DNA of 64,000 bases. Origin: Flavobacterium sp. LC2016-13 (GTDB lineage Bacteria > Bacteroidota > Bacteroidia > Flavobacteriales > Flavobacteriaceae). Shown here piece after piece: positions 38,565-48,119 of this stretch. The notes beneath the pieces are model-generated. The model was not told where the DNA came from. It did not search any database and saw only the letters and a list, made by a program, of their open reading frames with translations. The position numbers were made by a program, and so were the translations under genes. Position 1 is the first letter of the stretch, and the number at the start of each line of letters is the position of its first letter. The DNA is taken from contig NZ_WMDQ01000012.1 of assembly GCF_009707955.1 (NCBI RefSeq), forward strand, positions 62,001 to 126,000. Direction: 5' to 3'.

Positions 38565-39908
38565 TTATGAAATAAATACGCTTAGAATAAAATAAACCAA
38601 ACCTGCTAATATAGCTGAAATCGGAATGGTTAAAATCCAAGCCCAAATTAAACTTACAGTAACACCCCAACGAACAGCAGATACACGTTTTGTTAATCCA
38701 ACCCCGATGATAGAACCTGTAATAGTATGTGTTGTACTTACCGGAATTTTTAAGTGTTCTGTAAAATATAATGTCAAAGCTCCTGCAGTTTCAGCCGCAA
38801 CTCCTTCAAAAGAAGTTACTTTTGTAATTTTAGAACCCATTGTTTTTACAATTTTCCATCCACCACTTAAAGTTCCTGCAGCAATAGCAGAATAACACGC
38901 TAATGGAATCCATCCCGGCATCACTCCTTTTATCCCCATGTCATCATTTGGCAAAACAACATCTAGCCATGAATCCATGTGAACTCCAGGATTTGTATTG
39001 ATATAAACTGCAACAGCTGCAGCAATAATACCCATTACTTTTTGAGAATCATTTCCTCCATGACCTAAACTAAAAGCAGCAGAAGATAATAATTGCATTT
39101 TTTTCAAAGCAGCATCAGCCTGATGAAGATTTAGACTGCTAAATATCAAACAAAAAGCACTTACAGTTAAGATGATAAAAGCAACAAGAAACCATTTTAT
39201 ATTATGCGGATCGAAGGCTACACTCCAAAAATGCGAATCAAATCGAGGTTTTCCATGCTCAACAATCTCTTCATAAGGAACCATCAAACGGCTAACAACC
39301 CATACAGTAACAATCATTAAAACAACTGTAAATATTTTAGGACCAATAACTTTACGAGAAGCATTTAGCAACCAGATCGAAATTAAATAAGAGGCAAATG
39401 CTCCCAATAATGGCGCTAAAACAATAAAAGCAATAATGATAATAACTCCTGAAGGCATTCCGCCATCTTTTCCAGCCTTATACCAGCTTACGATTTCATA
39501 CCAATAATGCGTAACTCCATCTTCGCCAACATAACCAGAAAAACCATGTACAGCAATAGCGTGAGCAACTGCAGCTCCGGCAAAACCACCGATTAAAGTA
39601 TGAGAAGAACTTGAAGGTATTCCTAACCACCAAGTCAATAAATTCCAACAAATAGCTGCAATAACTCCGGCAAGAATAACAACAAGGTTAATCTCCATAG
39701 TGTGCGCTGTTTTTGCAACAGTATCTGCAACACCAAATCCGAAAACCCAATATGCCAGAAAGTTAAAAAATGCTGCCCAAAGAACGGCCTGAAAAGGCGT
39801 TAAAACCTTTGTAGCAACAACGGTAGCTATAGCATTTGCCGCATCATGAAAACCATTGATGTAATCAAAAATTAAAGCTAATACTATAATAATTATAAGT
39901 AGCGTCAT
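38565..39908 (-). CDS. Inorganic phosphate transporter, Pit family
   Basis: A 447-residue inner-membrane carrier of the PiT family with two inverted signature repeats: FDYINGFHDAANAIATVVATK near the N-terminus and GHGGNDSQKVMGIIAAAV in the middle, then PVSTTHTITGSIIG. It moves phosphate (often as metal-phosphate) with H+ or Na+. Its gene follows the DUF47 gene by 33 bp on the same strand, the standard pairing in which the PhoU-like DUF47 protein influences Pit activity. Confidence 0.94.
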   Translation of the reverse strand: MTLLIIIIVLALIFDYINGFHDAANAIATVVATKVLTPFQAVLWAAFFNFLAYWVFGFGVADTVAKTAHTMEINLVVILAGVIAAICWNLLTWWLGIPSSSSHTLIGGFAGAAVAHAIAVHGFSGYVGEDGVTHYWYEIVSWYKAGKDGGMPSGVIIIIAFIVLAPLLGAFASYLISIWLLNASRKVIGPKIFTVVLMIVTVWVVSRLMVPYEEIVEHGKPRFDSHFWSVAFDPHNIKWFLVAFIILTVSAFCLIFSSLNLHQADAALKKMQLLSSAAFSLGHGGNDSQKVMGIIAAAVAVYINTNPGVHMDSWLDVVLPNDDMGIKGVMPGWIPLACYSAIAAGTLSGGWKIVKTMGSKITKVTSFEGVAAETAGALTLYFTEHLKIPVSTTHTITGSIIGVGLTKRVSAVRWGVTVSLIWAWILTIPISAILAGLVYFILSVFIS

Positions 39909-39941
39909 AAAAATATAACTTCAGAATTGAAATAAATTGAA

Positions 39942-40586
39942 TTAAGAATGTTTTACAGAAATAGATTCCAGTATGTTCGCAACACTCTTACATTTGTCTG
40001 TTGCTGATTCTAAAACAGATAAAACTTCTTTATATTTAATGATGTTTTTAGCGTCTGTTTCGTTTTCAAAAATTTCAAAAACTGCTTTATTATATACATT
40101 ATCAGACTTGTTTTCTAGTTTATTAATTCTAGCACAAGCTTCTTTAATAATGTTCATATTTTTTAAGTTGCTCAATTCTTTTACTGCACTATCAATGTTT
40201 TGACAAGCTTCAAGATTGATTTCTGTCATTTTTCTGATAGATTTTGTAATCTTATCAACTTGATATAATCTCATTCTACTTGCAGCACCGTGCAAATAAT
40301 CTGCTACGTTATCAATAGAAGTAATAAGCGTGTGAATATCCTCTCTATCAAATGGAGTAATAAAGTTTCTGCTCAATTCAAGATTGGTCTGACGTGTAAT
40401 ATCCTCTCCTCTTTGCTCTAACTCATCAATTTTCTGAAAAAGAACTTCTCTTTCTTTCAATGGAAGGTTTACAGCTTCGTGTAAATTAGACGCTAATTCA
40501 ATTAAATTGCTTGAAGCCTCTTCAAAAAGTGGAAAGAATTTCTTGTCTTTCGGCACTAAAAATTGGAAAATACTGTTTATTGACAT
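39942..40586 (-). CDS. DUF47 (PhoU-like) partner of Pit
   Basis: A 214-residue all-helical cytoplasmic protein of the DUF47/PhoU-like family (FPLFEEASSNLIELASNLHEAV at 17-38, DREDIHTLITSIDNVADYLHGAA near 99-121). DUF47 proteins are encoded next to pit genes and are thought to regulate phosphate uptake, binding metal clusters through conserved acidic residues. The same-strand gap to hutH upstream is 48 bp, so partial read-through from hutH is possible. Confidence 0.92.
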   Translation of the reverse strand: MSINSIFQFLVPKDKKFFPLFEEASSNLIELASNLHEAVNLPLKEREVLFQKIDELEQRGEDITRQTNLELSRNFITPFDREDIHTLITSIDNVADYLHGAASRMRLYQVDKITKSIRKMTEINLEACQNIDSAVKELSNLKNMNIIKEACARINKLENKSDNVYNKAVFEIFENETDAKNIIKYKEVLSVLESATDKCKSVANILESISVKHS

Positions 40587-40634
40587 TTTTATATTTTTGA
40601 TAGTGCAAAATTACTTCATTAATATTTTACAATG

Positions 40635-42149
40635 TTAAGCCATTGTTAACAAATCGTTTTCTATTTGGAAACTATCCAGGAATGAAACGGTCTTTTCAAT
40701 GTCATAATGTAAGATTCTGTCTTCTTTTACCAATGGTACAACTTCTCTGTAACTGCTCAAAAACATTTCGATGAAATCGCTTGATTTTAAAGGCTCTCTG
40801 TAAGCAATTGCCTGAGATGCATTCATTAATTCAATAGCCAGTATACGCTCTAAATTATCCATAACACGAAGCGCTTTTGTAGCTCCGTTTGCTCCCATAC
40901 TTACATGATCTTCCTGTCCGTTGCTTGAAACAATACTATCGACACTAGCCGGAGTTGCCAATTGCTTGTTTTGACTCGCAATACTTGCCGCAGTATACTG
41001 TGGAATCATAAATCCTGAATTCAATCCCGGATTATCAACTAAAAATGCCGGAAGATTACGCAATCCGGAAATCAATTGATACGTTCTTCTTTCAGAAATA
41101 CTTCCTAATTCTGCCAAAGCAATTGCCATAAAATCTAAAGCCAAAGCCAAAGGTTGTCCGTGGAAATTTCCACCAGAAATAATTTGATCGCTTTCTATAA
41201 ATATATTTGGATTATCTGTAACCGAATTAATCTCTGTTTTAAAAACTTTACGAACATAATCGATTGCATCTTTTGAAGCACCATGAACTTGTGGCATACA
41301 ACGGAAAGAATACGGATCCTGAACGTGTTTTTTCTCCTGCTCAATAATTTCACTTCCTTCTAAAAACTCATTAATACGTTGAGCCGTAATAATTTGTCCT
41401 TTGTGAGGTCGTATAAAATGAATCAATTCGTTAAAAGGCTCAATTCTTCCATCAAAACCTTCTAAAGAAATTGTTCCGATTAAATCTGCCAAATAGGAAT
41501 ACTTATATGCTTTCAATAAAATATGAGCTCCGTAAGCACTCATAAATTGAGTTCCGTTTAATAAAGCTAAACCTTCTTTAGATTGTAAAACGATTGGTTC
41601 CCAATTAAAGTGTTTTAAAACTTCGGCAGAAGCCACTTTTTTACCTTCAAAATAAACCTCGCCTTCTCCTAATAAAGGTAAAGATAAATGAGCAAGCGGC
41701 GCTAAATCTCCAGAAGCACCAAGTGAACCTTGTGTATAAATTACAGGCAGAATGTCATTATTATAAAAATCGACAAGACGATTTACAGTTTGCAGCTGAA
41801 TTCCTGAATGTCCGTAGCTTAATGATTGAATTTTAAGAAACAGCATCAATTTTACAATTTCTACAGGAACCTCTTCTCCAGTTCCGCAAGCATGCGACTT
41901 TACAAGATTTTCCTGAAGTTTAGATAAATTTTCATTAGAGATTTTTACGCTATAAAGTGATCCAAAACCAGTATTGATACCGTAAATTGGTTCAGAGTGT
42001 GTGGCCATTTTTTTGTCTAAATAATCACGGCATTTCTGAACATTAACCTTCGCTTCTTCTGATAATTCAAGTGTTTTTTGATTCACAATTATTTCTTGTA
42101 AAGCTTCTAAACTTAAGGTTTCAGTACTTATATAATGGACTTCTCTCAT
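40635..42149 (-). CDS. hutH: Histidine ammonia-lyase
   Basis: A 504-residue enzyme converting histidine to urocanate and ammonia, the first step of histidine breakdown. The MIO cofactor forms from Ala145-Ser146-Gly147 in GSLGASGDLAPLAH. Catalytic Tyr57 lies in YGINTGFGS, and the C-terminal part includes QEDHVSMGANGA. Length is normal. Other hut genes are absent here, except an isolated hutD-like gene near 52270. Upstream is a 460-bp gene-free region shared with the threonine operon. Confidence 0.95.
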   Translation of the reverse strand: MREVHYISTETLSLEALQEIIVNQKTLELSEEAKVNVQKCRDYLDKKMATHSEPIYGINTGFGSLYSVKISNENLSKLQENLVKSHACGTGEEVPVEIVKLMLFLKIQSLSYGHSGIQLQTVNRLVDFYNNDILPVIYTQGSLGASGDLAPLAHLSLPLLGEGEVYFEGKKVASAEVLKHFNWEPIVLQSKEGLALLNGTQFMSAYGAHILLKAYKYSYLADLIGTISLEGFDGRIEPFNELIHFIRPHKGQIITAQRINEFLEGSEIIEQEKKHVQDPYSFRCMPQVHGASKDAIDYVRKVFKTEINSVTDNPNIFIESDQIISGGNFHGQPLALALDFMAIALAELGSISERRTYQLISGLRNLPAFLVDNPGLNSGFMIPQYTAASIASQNKQLATPASVDSIVSSNGQEDHVSMGANGATKALRVMDNLERILAIELMNASQAIAYREPLKSSDFIEMFLSSYREVVPLVKEDRILHYDIEKTVSFLDSFQIENDLLTMA

Positions 42150-42611
42150 GTTGTTTGTAATTTAAGGCGTCAAAATTCAGCAAATCAATATTAAAAAGCA
42201 ACAATTATTCATAATAATTAAAATTTAAGCAAAACCATTCTCCTCTTTTAATTATTCTATAATATAGAATTAAGCAGAAAACCTCTAAGCAGAATGAAAT
42301 TTACATCATAAAGTTGATTTAGTTTTTAAGTTAAATATTTCAATAAAGTAGTAGATCTAATCTATAGAATAAGTAAAATCTATTTGTTTAATGCAGATTT
42401 TACAGATTTAAGCAGATTTTCAAATCATTTTAATCCTTTAATCTGTGGCTTTAAATAAAATAAATACAAAAAAAAACAAACTCAAATATACGAATCCGTC
42501 AACTTTAGACTTTTAATTCTGGTAAATACTCAATATTAAATTTTATCTTTTTGAATTATTAAAATATTCGTAAAAAGGCAATTATGATTTTTTAACTTTT
42601 ATAAAAATCTG
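42150..42611. other. Divergent intergenic region between hutH and the thr operon
   Basis: This gap is very AT-rich. Around 42390-42450 it has the words TGCAGATTTTACAGATTTAAG and CAGATTTTC-AAATCATTTTAATC, shared with the gaps near 52890 and 55190 and probably a decayed dispersed repeat. No gene or structured RNA was identified. Confidence 0.5.
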
Positions 42612-42619
42612 TACTTTTG
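42612..42619 (+). promoter_or_regulatory. Promoter -7 element of the threonine operon
   Basis: TACTTTTG fits TAnnTTTG exactly and lies 11 bp before the leader peptide ATG. Transcription would begin just upstream of the leader ORF. No clear -33 TTG is visible at the right distance. Confidence 0.5.
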
Positions 42620-42630
42620 AAAAATCAAAA

Positions 42631-42732
42631 ATGAAAAGTAACAGCGCAAAATATCAATCTACAATGACAACTCAAACAAGAGTTGCAATTGCTGCTACAA
42701 CAATTTCTACTACAACAACTACTACCCCTTAG
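42631..42732 (+). CDS. thrL: Threonine operon leader peptide
   Basis: A 33-codon ORF (ATG 42631, TAG 42730-42732) in which 12 codons are threonine, including six in a row at codons 27-32, plus two isoleucines. A threonine-rich ORF just ahead of thrA-thrB-thrC is the hallmark of transcription attenuation: when charged tRNA-Thr or tRNA-Ile is scarce, the ribosome stalls here and the downstream RNA folding changes. There is no similar protein role for such a peptide. The gene is too short for ordinary gene callers. Confidence 0.88.
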   Translation: MKSNSAKYQSTMTTQTRVAIAATTISTTTTTTP

Positions 42733-42737
42733 GGGTA
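42723..42737 (+). other. Hairpin at the end of the thr leader ORF (attenuator candidate)
   Basis: TACCCC-TTA-GGGGTA, a tight GC-rich hairpin that overlaps the last threonine codons and the leader stop codon and is followed by TACATTTTTA. A stalled ribosome would cover its 5' arm. A second, weaker stem is possible at about 42767-42795 (ATACTTTTTTCT / AGAAGAAAGGTAT, with G-U pairing). Which one terminates cannot be decided by eye. Confidence 0.5.
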
Positions 42738-42839
42738 TACATTTTTACATATAATCCTGGTTATCTATACTTTTTTCTAAAAAGAAGAAAGGTATTGGAT
42801 ACATAAAAATATTTGCATAAAAAGAAAAAAAACATCAAA

Positions 42840-45287
42840 ATGAAAGTATTAAAATTTGGCGGAACTTCGGTTGCCAATGCTCAAAATATAAAACTCGTTC
42901 TCGAAATTATTAAACAAAATTCTAAACAAGATAAATTAGTTGTTGTCGTTTCTGCCTTAAGCAAAGTGACTGATTTATTGCAGTTAGCAGCAGCAAAAGC
43001 AGCCGAAAATGACGAAAGTTTCAGGGATATTGTTGCTGAAATCGAGAAAAAACACCTTGACACTTTAAAAGAACTTATTCCGGTAAGCGAACAAAGCAGC
43101 TTATTAAGCCACGTAAAAAGAATCATCAATCATCTTGAAACTTTATTAGACGGTTGCTTTTTATTAGGTGAATTATCTCCAAGAACTGCTGACACTATTT
43201 TAAGTTTTGGCGAATTGCTTTCATCGTATATTATTGCACAAGCATATCAGCAAATTGATAAAGACGTTGTTTATAAAGACAGTCGTGAAATTATTAAAAC
43301 AAGTGCTGATTTTGGAAAAGCTGTTGTAAACTTCGAAATTTCGAACAAACTGATTCAGGAGTATTTTGCTCAAAATGAATCAAAAATTAATATTTTACCC
43401 GGTTTTATTGCTTTAACTCTTGACGGAATTACAACTACTTTAGGCCGTGGCGGTTCTGATTATACTGCCGCAATAATTGCCGGCGCACTTGATGCATCGC
43501 AATTAGAAATCTGGACGGATGTAAACGGAATGTTTACTGCAAACCCAAAAATTGTAAAACAAGCACAGCCAATTGCCAATATTTCGTATCAGGAAGCAAT
43601 GGAATTATCGCATTTTGGAGCCAAAGTTTTGTATCCGCCAACAATTCAGCCTGTTTTAAGAAAAAATATTCCAATTTTAATTAAAAACACTTTTGAACCG
43701 GAAGCCGAAGGAACTTTGATCACAGATCAGGTTTCATCAAAAGACACCGTTGTAAAAGGAATTAGTCATATCGATAATATTTCGCTTGTAACTCTTGAAG
43801 GTCCCGGAATGATTGGAGTTGCAGGTTCTTCAAGACGTTTATTCGAAGTATTGTCTCAGGAAAAAATCAATGTAATTTTTATTACTCAGGCTTCTTCTGA
43901 ACATTCGATTTGTATCGGAATTTTAAATTCGGATGCTGAGAATGCCGAAGCTGCAATTAACAGAGCTTTTGAAGTAGAGATTTTACAAAACAAAATTGAT
44001 CCTTGTATTGTAGAAAAAGACCTTTGTATTATTGCTTTGGTTGGTGAAAACATGAAAAATCACCAGGGTTTAAGCGGAAGAATGTTTAGTACTTTAGGAA
44101 AAAACAACGTAAACATTCGCGCGATTGCGCAAGGTGCTTCTGAAAGAAATATTTCGACTGTAATTAACGAAAGAGACGTTAAAAAAGCGTTGAATACTCT
44201 GCACGAAAACTTCTTTGAAGAAAACACCAAACAGTTGAATCTATTTGTAATGGGCGTTGGAAATGTTGGTGAAAAATTCATCGAACAAATTCACAATCAG
44301 AAGAAATTTTTAAAAGAAAACTTAAAGATAAATGTTCGCGTAATTGCATTGTCAAACTCAAGAAAAATGCTTTTTGATGAAGACGGAATTTCTTTAAAAG
44401 AATGGCAGGCTGATTTAGATAAAGGTGAACCTGCAAATGCAGCAGCTTTTATCGAACGTGCTAAAGAACTGAATTTACGTAACAGTATTTTTGTTGACAT
44501 CACTGCAAATGCAAGCGTTTCTGAAACGTATGAAAACTTCCTGAAACAAAGTATTGCCGTTGTAACTTGCAACAAAATTGCCTGTTCATCTGCGTATGAC
44601 AATTACAAAAAATTAAAAAACTTATCACGCCAATATAACGCTCCATTTTTGTTTGAAACAAATGTTGGTGCGGGATTACCAATTATTGATACCGTAAAAA
44701 ACTTAATTGCTTCTGGCGATAAAGTGCATAAAATTCAGGCCGTTTTATCCGGAAGTTTAAACTTCATTTTCAATAATTTCGATAAAAACAATTCTTTCCA
44801 CGATGTGGTTAAAGAAGCCGGAGTTCAGGGATTTACAGAACCAGACCCAAAAATTGACTTAAGCGGAATCGACGTTGCACGTAAAATCCTGATTTTAATT
44901 CGCGAAAGCGGTTACGAAATGGATATTGAGGCCATTGCAAACGAATCATTCCTTCCGGCAGAATGTTTAGCGACAACTAATAATGATGACTTTTTTGCAT
45001 CGTTAACAAAACACGCTGCTCATTTTGAAGGTATTTATGAAGAAGCATTAGCGAAAGATTCAAGATTAAAATATGTAGCACAATTCGAAAACGGAAAAGC
45101 CAGCGTTGGTCTGCAATTCATTCCAAAAGATCATCCTTTCTATAATTTAGAAGGAAAAGATAATATCGTACTTTTTTACACAGATCGTTACGTAGATCAG
45201 CCTTTATTGATAAAAGGAGCCGGAGCCGGTGCAGCCGTTACCGCTTCAGGAATTTTTGCGGATGTAATTCGAATAGGTAATATATAA
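42840..45287 (+). CDS. thrA: Bifunctional aspartate kinase / homoserine dehydrogenase
   Basis: This 815-residue enzyme catalyses the first and third steps from aspartate to homoserine. The kinase domain starts at MKVLKFGGTSVAN and has GRGGSDYTAA; two ACT-type regulatory segments follow (about 315-460). The homoserine dehydrogenase Rossmann motif VMGVGNVG begins near residue 470, and the dehydrogenase block EAGVQGFTEPDPKIDLSG is near 660. The ATG at 42840 matches the family start; a longer frame from 42813 adds only a lysine-rich stretch. It is first of thrA-thrB-thrC, after the leader peptide. Confidence 0.97.
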   Translation: MKVLKFGGTSVANAQNIKLVLEIIKQNSKQDKLVVVVSALSKVTDLLQLAAAKAAENDESFRDIVAEIEKKHLDTLKELIPVSEQSSLLSHVKRIINHLETLLDGCFLLGELSPRTADTILSFGELLSSYIIAQAYQQIDKDVVYKDSREIIKTSADFGKAVVNFEISNKLIQEYFAQNESKINILPGFIALTLDGITTTLGRGGSDYTAAIIAGALDASQLEIWTDVNGMFTANPKIVKQAQPIANISYQEAMELSHFGAKVLYPPTIQPVLRKNIPILIKNTFEPEAEGTLITDQVSSKDTVVKGISHIDNISLVTLEGPGMIGVAGSSRRLFEVLSQEKINVIFITQASSEHSICIGILNSDAENAEAAINRAFEVEILQNKIDPCIVEKDLCIIALVGENMKNHQGLSGRMFSTLGKNNVNIRAIAQGASERNISTVINERDVKKALNTLHENFFEENTKQLNLFVMGVGNVGEKFIEQIHNQKKFLKENLKINVRVIALSNSRKMLFDEDGISLKEWQADLDKGEPANAAAFIERAKELNLRNSIFVDITANASVSETYENFLKQSIAVVTCNKIACSSAYDNYKKLKNLSRQYNAPFLFETNVGAGLPIIDTVKNLIASGDKVHKIQAVLSGSLNFIFNNFDKNNSFHDVVKEAGVQGFTEPDPKIDLSGIDVARKILILIRESGYEMDIEAIANESFLPAECLATTNNDDFFASLTKHAAHFEGIYEEALAKDSRLKYVAQFENGKASVGLQFIPKDHPFYNLEGKDNIVLFYTDRYVDQPLLIKGAGAGAAVTASGIFADVIRIGNI

Positions 45288-45441
45288 AGGTGCTAAGGTT
45301 CTAAGATGCTAAGGTACTGAGTTTTTTTTAAACTAATCTTAGCCTCTTAGAATCTCAGAACCTTAAAAACTAAAAAATAAACAGTTGCAAAGAAAAACTT
45401 AGAACCTTAGCATCTTAGCAACTCAGAACCTTTAAAAAGAA
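45288..45441. repeat. CTTAG-word imperfect palindrome between thrA and thrB
   Basis: The gap is built almost wholly from variants of GCTAAGGTTCTAAGATGCTAAGG and its complement CTTAGAACCTTAGCATCTTAG, arranged as an imperfect palindrome. It lies inside the operon transcript and could form a large hairpin. Confidence 0.6.
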
Positions 45442-46359
45442 ATGGAAATAAAACTATTTTGCCCGGCAACTATTGCGAATCTTTCGTGCGGATTTGACGT
45501 ACTTGGACTTTGCTTAGACAATGCAGGCGATGAAATGATTGTTCGAAAAGTCGATCAAAAAGGAGTTCGAATCACTAAAATTGTGGGTGCCGATTTACCT
45601 TTAGAAACAGAGAAAAACGTTTCTGGAGTTGCCGCTCTTGCAATGTTAGAAACCCTTGATGTCGATTTTGGATTTGAAATCGAAATTTATAAAAACATAA
45701 AAGCGGGAAGCGGAATTGGAAGCAGCGCTGCAAGTTCTGCCGGAGCAGTTTTCGGAATTAATGAATTATTGGGAAGACCTTATTCTCGTAAAGATTTGGT
45801 GCAATTTGCTATGCAGGGCGAAAAATTAGCGAGCGGAAACGCACATGCAGACAACGTTGCTCCTGCCCTTTTAGGCGGATTTACTTTGGTAAGAAGTTAT
45901 GCGCCGCTGGATATTATCAGAATTGATAGTCCTGAAGAATTATTCGCAACGGTGGTTCATCCTCAAATTGAATTGAAAACTTCTGATGCACGTTCGGTTT
46001 TAAAACAAACCGTTTCCCTAAAAAGCGCCATTATGCAATGGGGAAATGTGGGCGGATTAATTGCAGGTTTATATACTAAAGATTATGATTTGATTGGAAG
46101 ATCACTTCACGACGAAATCGTTGAACCTTTACGAAGCGTTTTGATTCCGGGTTTTGATTTAATCAAACAAACAGCTCTTGAAAACGGTGCTTTAGGTTCC
46201 GGAATTTCAGGTTCAGGTCCGTCGATTTTTGCTTTAAGCAGAGGAAAAGAAACCGCCGATAAAATTGCCAAAGCCATGAGCGAAGTTTACGAAAAAATGA
46301 ATTTACCGTATGAAATTCACGTTTCGAAAATTAATCCGGATGGAGTTAGGATTCTTTAG
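45442..46359 (+). CDS. thrB: Homoserine kinase
   Basis: A 305-residue GHMP-family kinase that phosphorylates homoserine. The ATP-binding motif is IKAGSGIGSSAASSAG (86-101), with the N-terminal FCPATIANLSCGFDVLG and the C-terminal block GSGISGSGPSIFALS. Length is normal. It lies between thrA and thrC, separated from each by 150-200 bp of repeat DNA, which is unusually loose spacing for this operon. Confidence 0.96.
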   Translation: MEIKLFCPATIANLSCGFDVLGLCLDNAGDEMIVRKVDQKGVRITKIVGADLPLETEKNVSGVAALAMLETLDVDFGFEIEIYKNIKAGSGIGSSAASSAGAVFGINELLGRPYSRKDLVQFAMQGEKLASGNAHADNVAPALLGGFTLVRSYAPLDIIRIDSPEELFATVVHPQIELKTSDARSVLKQTVSLKSAIMQWGNVGGLIAGLYTKDYDLIGRSLHDEIVEPLRSVLIPGFDLIKQTALENGALGSGISGSGPSIFALSRGKETADKIAKAMSEVYEKMNLPYEIHVSKINPDGVRIL

Positions 46360-46437
46360 GATGGAACGCTGTAAGCAATAGGCTTTAGGCAATAAGCTTA
46401 AAACCTTTGCGAAAAATATAAAACCAAGAAAAAATAA

Positions 46438-46550
46438 AAGCTGTAAGCAAGCACTAGGAAAAAGCCTAATACCTAAAGCTTAAAGCCATAAAAAAGCAAG
46501 AAGCTATACGCAACATTAGGAAAAAGCCTAAAGCCTAAAGCTTACTGCCT
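46438..46550. repeat. 50-bp direct repeat between thrB and thrC
   Basis: Two similar 50-bp units (46438-46487 and 46501-46550, offset 63 bp) with the shared core AGGAAAAAGCCTAA followed by CCTAAAGCTTA. Inverted forms (TAGGCTTTAGGC near 46379) lie just upstream. The unit resembles neither of the neighbouring gap repeats exactly. Confidence 0.65.
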
Positions 46551-46564
46551 AAAGCAAAAAAACA

Positions 46565-47854
46565 ATGAAATACTACAGTTTAAACCATAATGCCCCAAAA
46601 GTTTCTTTTCAGGAAGCTGTAATACAAGGATTAGCAAGCGATAAAGGATTATATTTCCCAGAGAATATCACGGCTTTAGATCCTTCTTTTTTTGATAAAA
46701 TTGAAAGTTTAAGCCATGAAGAAATTGCTTTTGAAGCGATCAAACAATTTGTTGGCGATGAAATTCCTGCTTCGACATTAAAAGAAATTATTGCCGAAAC
46801 TTTATGTTTTGATTTTCCGGTGGTGAAAGTCGAAAACGGCATTTATTCGTTAGAATTATTTCACGGACCTACAATGGCTTTTAAAGATGTTGGAGCACGT
46901 TTTATGTCGCGTTGTCTGGCATATTTTAACAAAGACAAAAAAGACAGTAAAAATACCGTTTTAGTAGCTACTTCGGGAGATACAGGCGGAGCCGTTGCAA
47001 GCGGATTTTTAGGCGTTGACGGTGTTGATGTTGTCATTTTATATCCGTCAGGAAAAGTGAGCGACATTCAGGAAAAACAATTAACAACTTTAGGTCAAAA
47101 TATTAAAGCCCTTGAAGTTGACGGTGTTTTTGATGATTGCCAGGATATGGTAAAAAAAGCGTTTTTAGATGAAACTCTGGCACATAAAAACCTGACTTCT
47201 GCAAATTCTATAAATATTGCGCGCTGGTTGCCACAAATGTTCTATTTTTTCTTTGCCTACAAAGCGTTGAAAAGCCAAAACAAACCATTGGTTTTTTCTT
47301 GCCCAAGTGGAAACTTCGGAAATATCTGCGCCGGGATTATGGCAAAGAAATTAGGTTTGCCAATTGAACATTTTGTAGCGTCTACAAACGTAAACGACAC
47401 GGTACCACGATTCTTAGAAAACGGAAAATACGACCCGAAACCTTCTAAAGCGACAATTTCTAACGCAATGGACGTTGGAAACCCAAGTAACTTTATTAGA
47501 ATTCAGGAATTGTATAATAATGATTTAAAAGCTTTTGAAAAAGACTTTTCTTCTTATAGCTATACTGACGAACAAACACTTGAAGCTCTAAAGAAAATTT
47601 ATAACACTAATGGTTATATCGCAGAACCGCACGGCGCTGTTGGTTATTTAGGTTTGAAAAAAGAATTACAAAAACACGAGAATGCAATTGGTATTTTCTT
47701 AGAAACAGCTCATCCTATTAAATTTTTAGATGTTGTTGAACCTGTTTTGGGAATTACACTTCCTATTCCTGCTCAAATTGAGAGTGTTATTAATGAGGAG
47801 AAAGTGAGTGTAAAGATTAAGAGTTATGAGGAATTGAAAGCTTTCTTGGGGTAA
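46565..47854 (+). CDS. thrC: Threonine synthase
   Basis: A 429-residue PLP enzyme making threonine from O-phosphohomoserine. The PLP lysine is Lys107 in GPTMAFKDVGARF, with VATSGDTGGAVASGF (about 139-153) for phosphate binding. The N-terminus MKYYSLNHNAPKVSF is typical of the class. It ends the threonine operon and is followed by a clear terminator. Confidence 0.97.
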   Translation: MKYYSLNHNAPKVSFQEAVIQGLASDKGLYFPENITALDPSFFDKIESLSHEEIAFEAIKQFVGDEIPASTLKEIIAETLCFDFPVVKVENGIYSLELFHGPTMAFKDVGARFMSRCLAYFNKDKKDSKNTVLVATSGDTGGAVASGFLGVDGVDVVILYPSGKVSDIQEKQLTTLGQNIKALEVDGVFDDCQDMVKKAFLDETLAHKNLTSANSINIARWLPQMFYFFFAYKALKSQNKPLVFSCPSGNFGNICAGIMAKKLGLPIEHFVASTNVNDTVPRFLENGKYDPKPSKATISNAMDVGNPSNFIRIQELYNNDLKAFEKDFSSYSYTDEQTLEALKKIYNTNGYIAEPHGAVGYLGLKKELQKHENAIGIFLETAHPIKFLDVVEPVLGITLPIPAQIESVINEEKVSVKIKSYEELKAFLG

Positions 47855-47874
47855 AAACATATGCATATATGATT

Positions 47875-47904
47875 AAAAGCGAGTAAAAAAATACTCGCTT
47901 TTTT
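47875..47904 (+). terminator. Terminator of the threonine operon
   Basis: AAAAGCGAGTA / TACTCGCTTTT with a 6-nt loop, followed by Ts, 21 bp after the thrC stop. Confidence 0.9.
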
Positions 47905-48119
47905 ATTGCATTACCATTAATTATTTTGAATTAATATATAAAAATTATCAAGTACGGATTTCCGTAAAAATTGGCAACAAAAAAAACATATATTTGAAAA
48001 ACAAGAAAACGAAATAAAGTTTCACTTATCTACCCGTATAAACGAAAGTTTTTTTCGATTATAAATAAGTTGTGCGGGCATGCTTGAACAAACCGCTTAA
48101 GACAAACAGTAATTGAATT

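Noticed and set aside
42150..42611. A riboswitch upstream of the threonine operon
   Set aside because: No conserved aptamer pattern is visible; the Thr-rich leader ORF explains control better.
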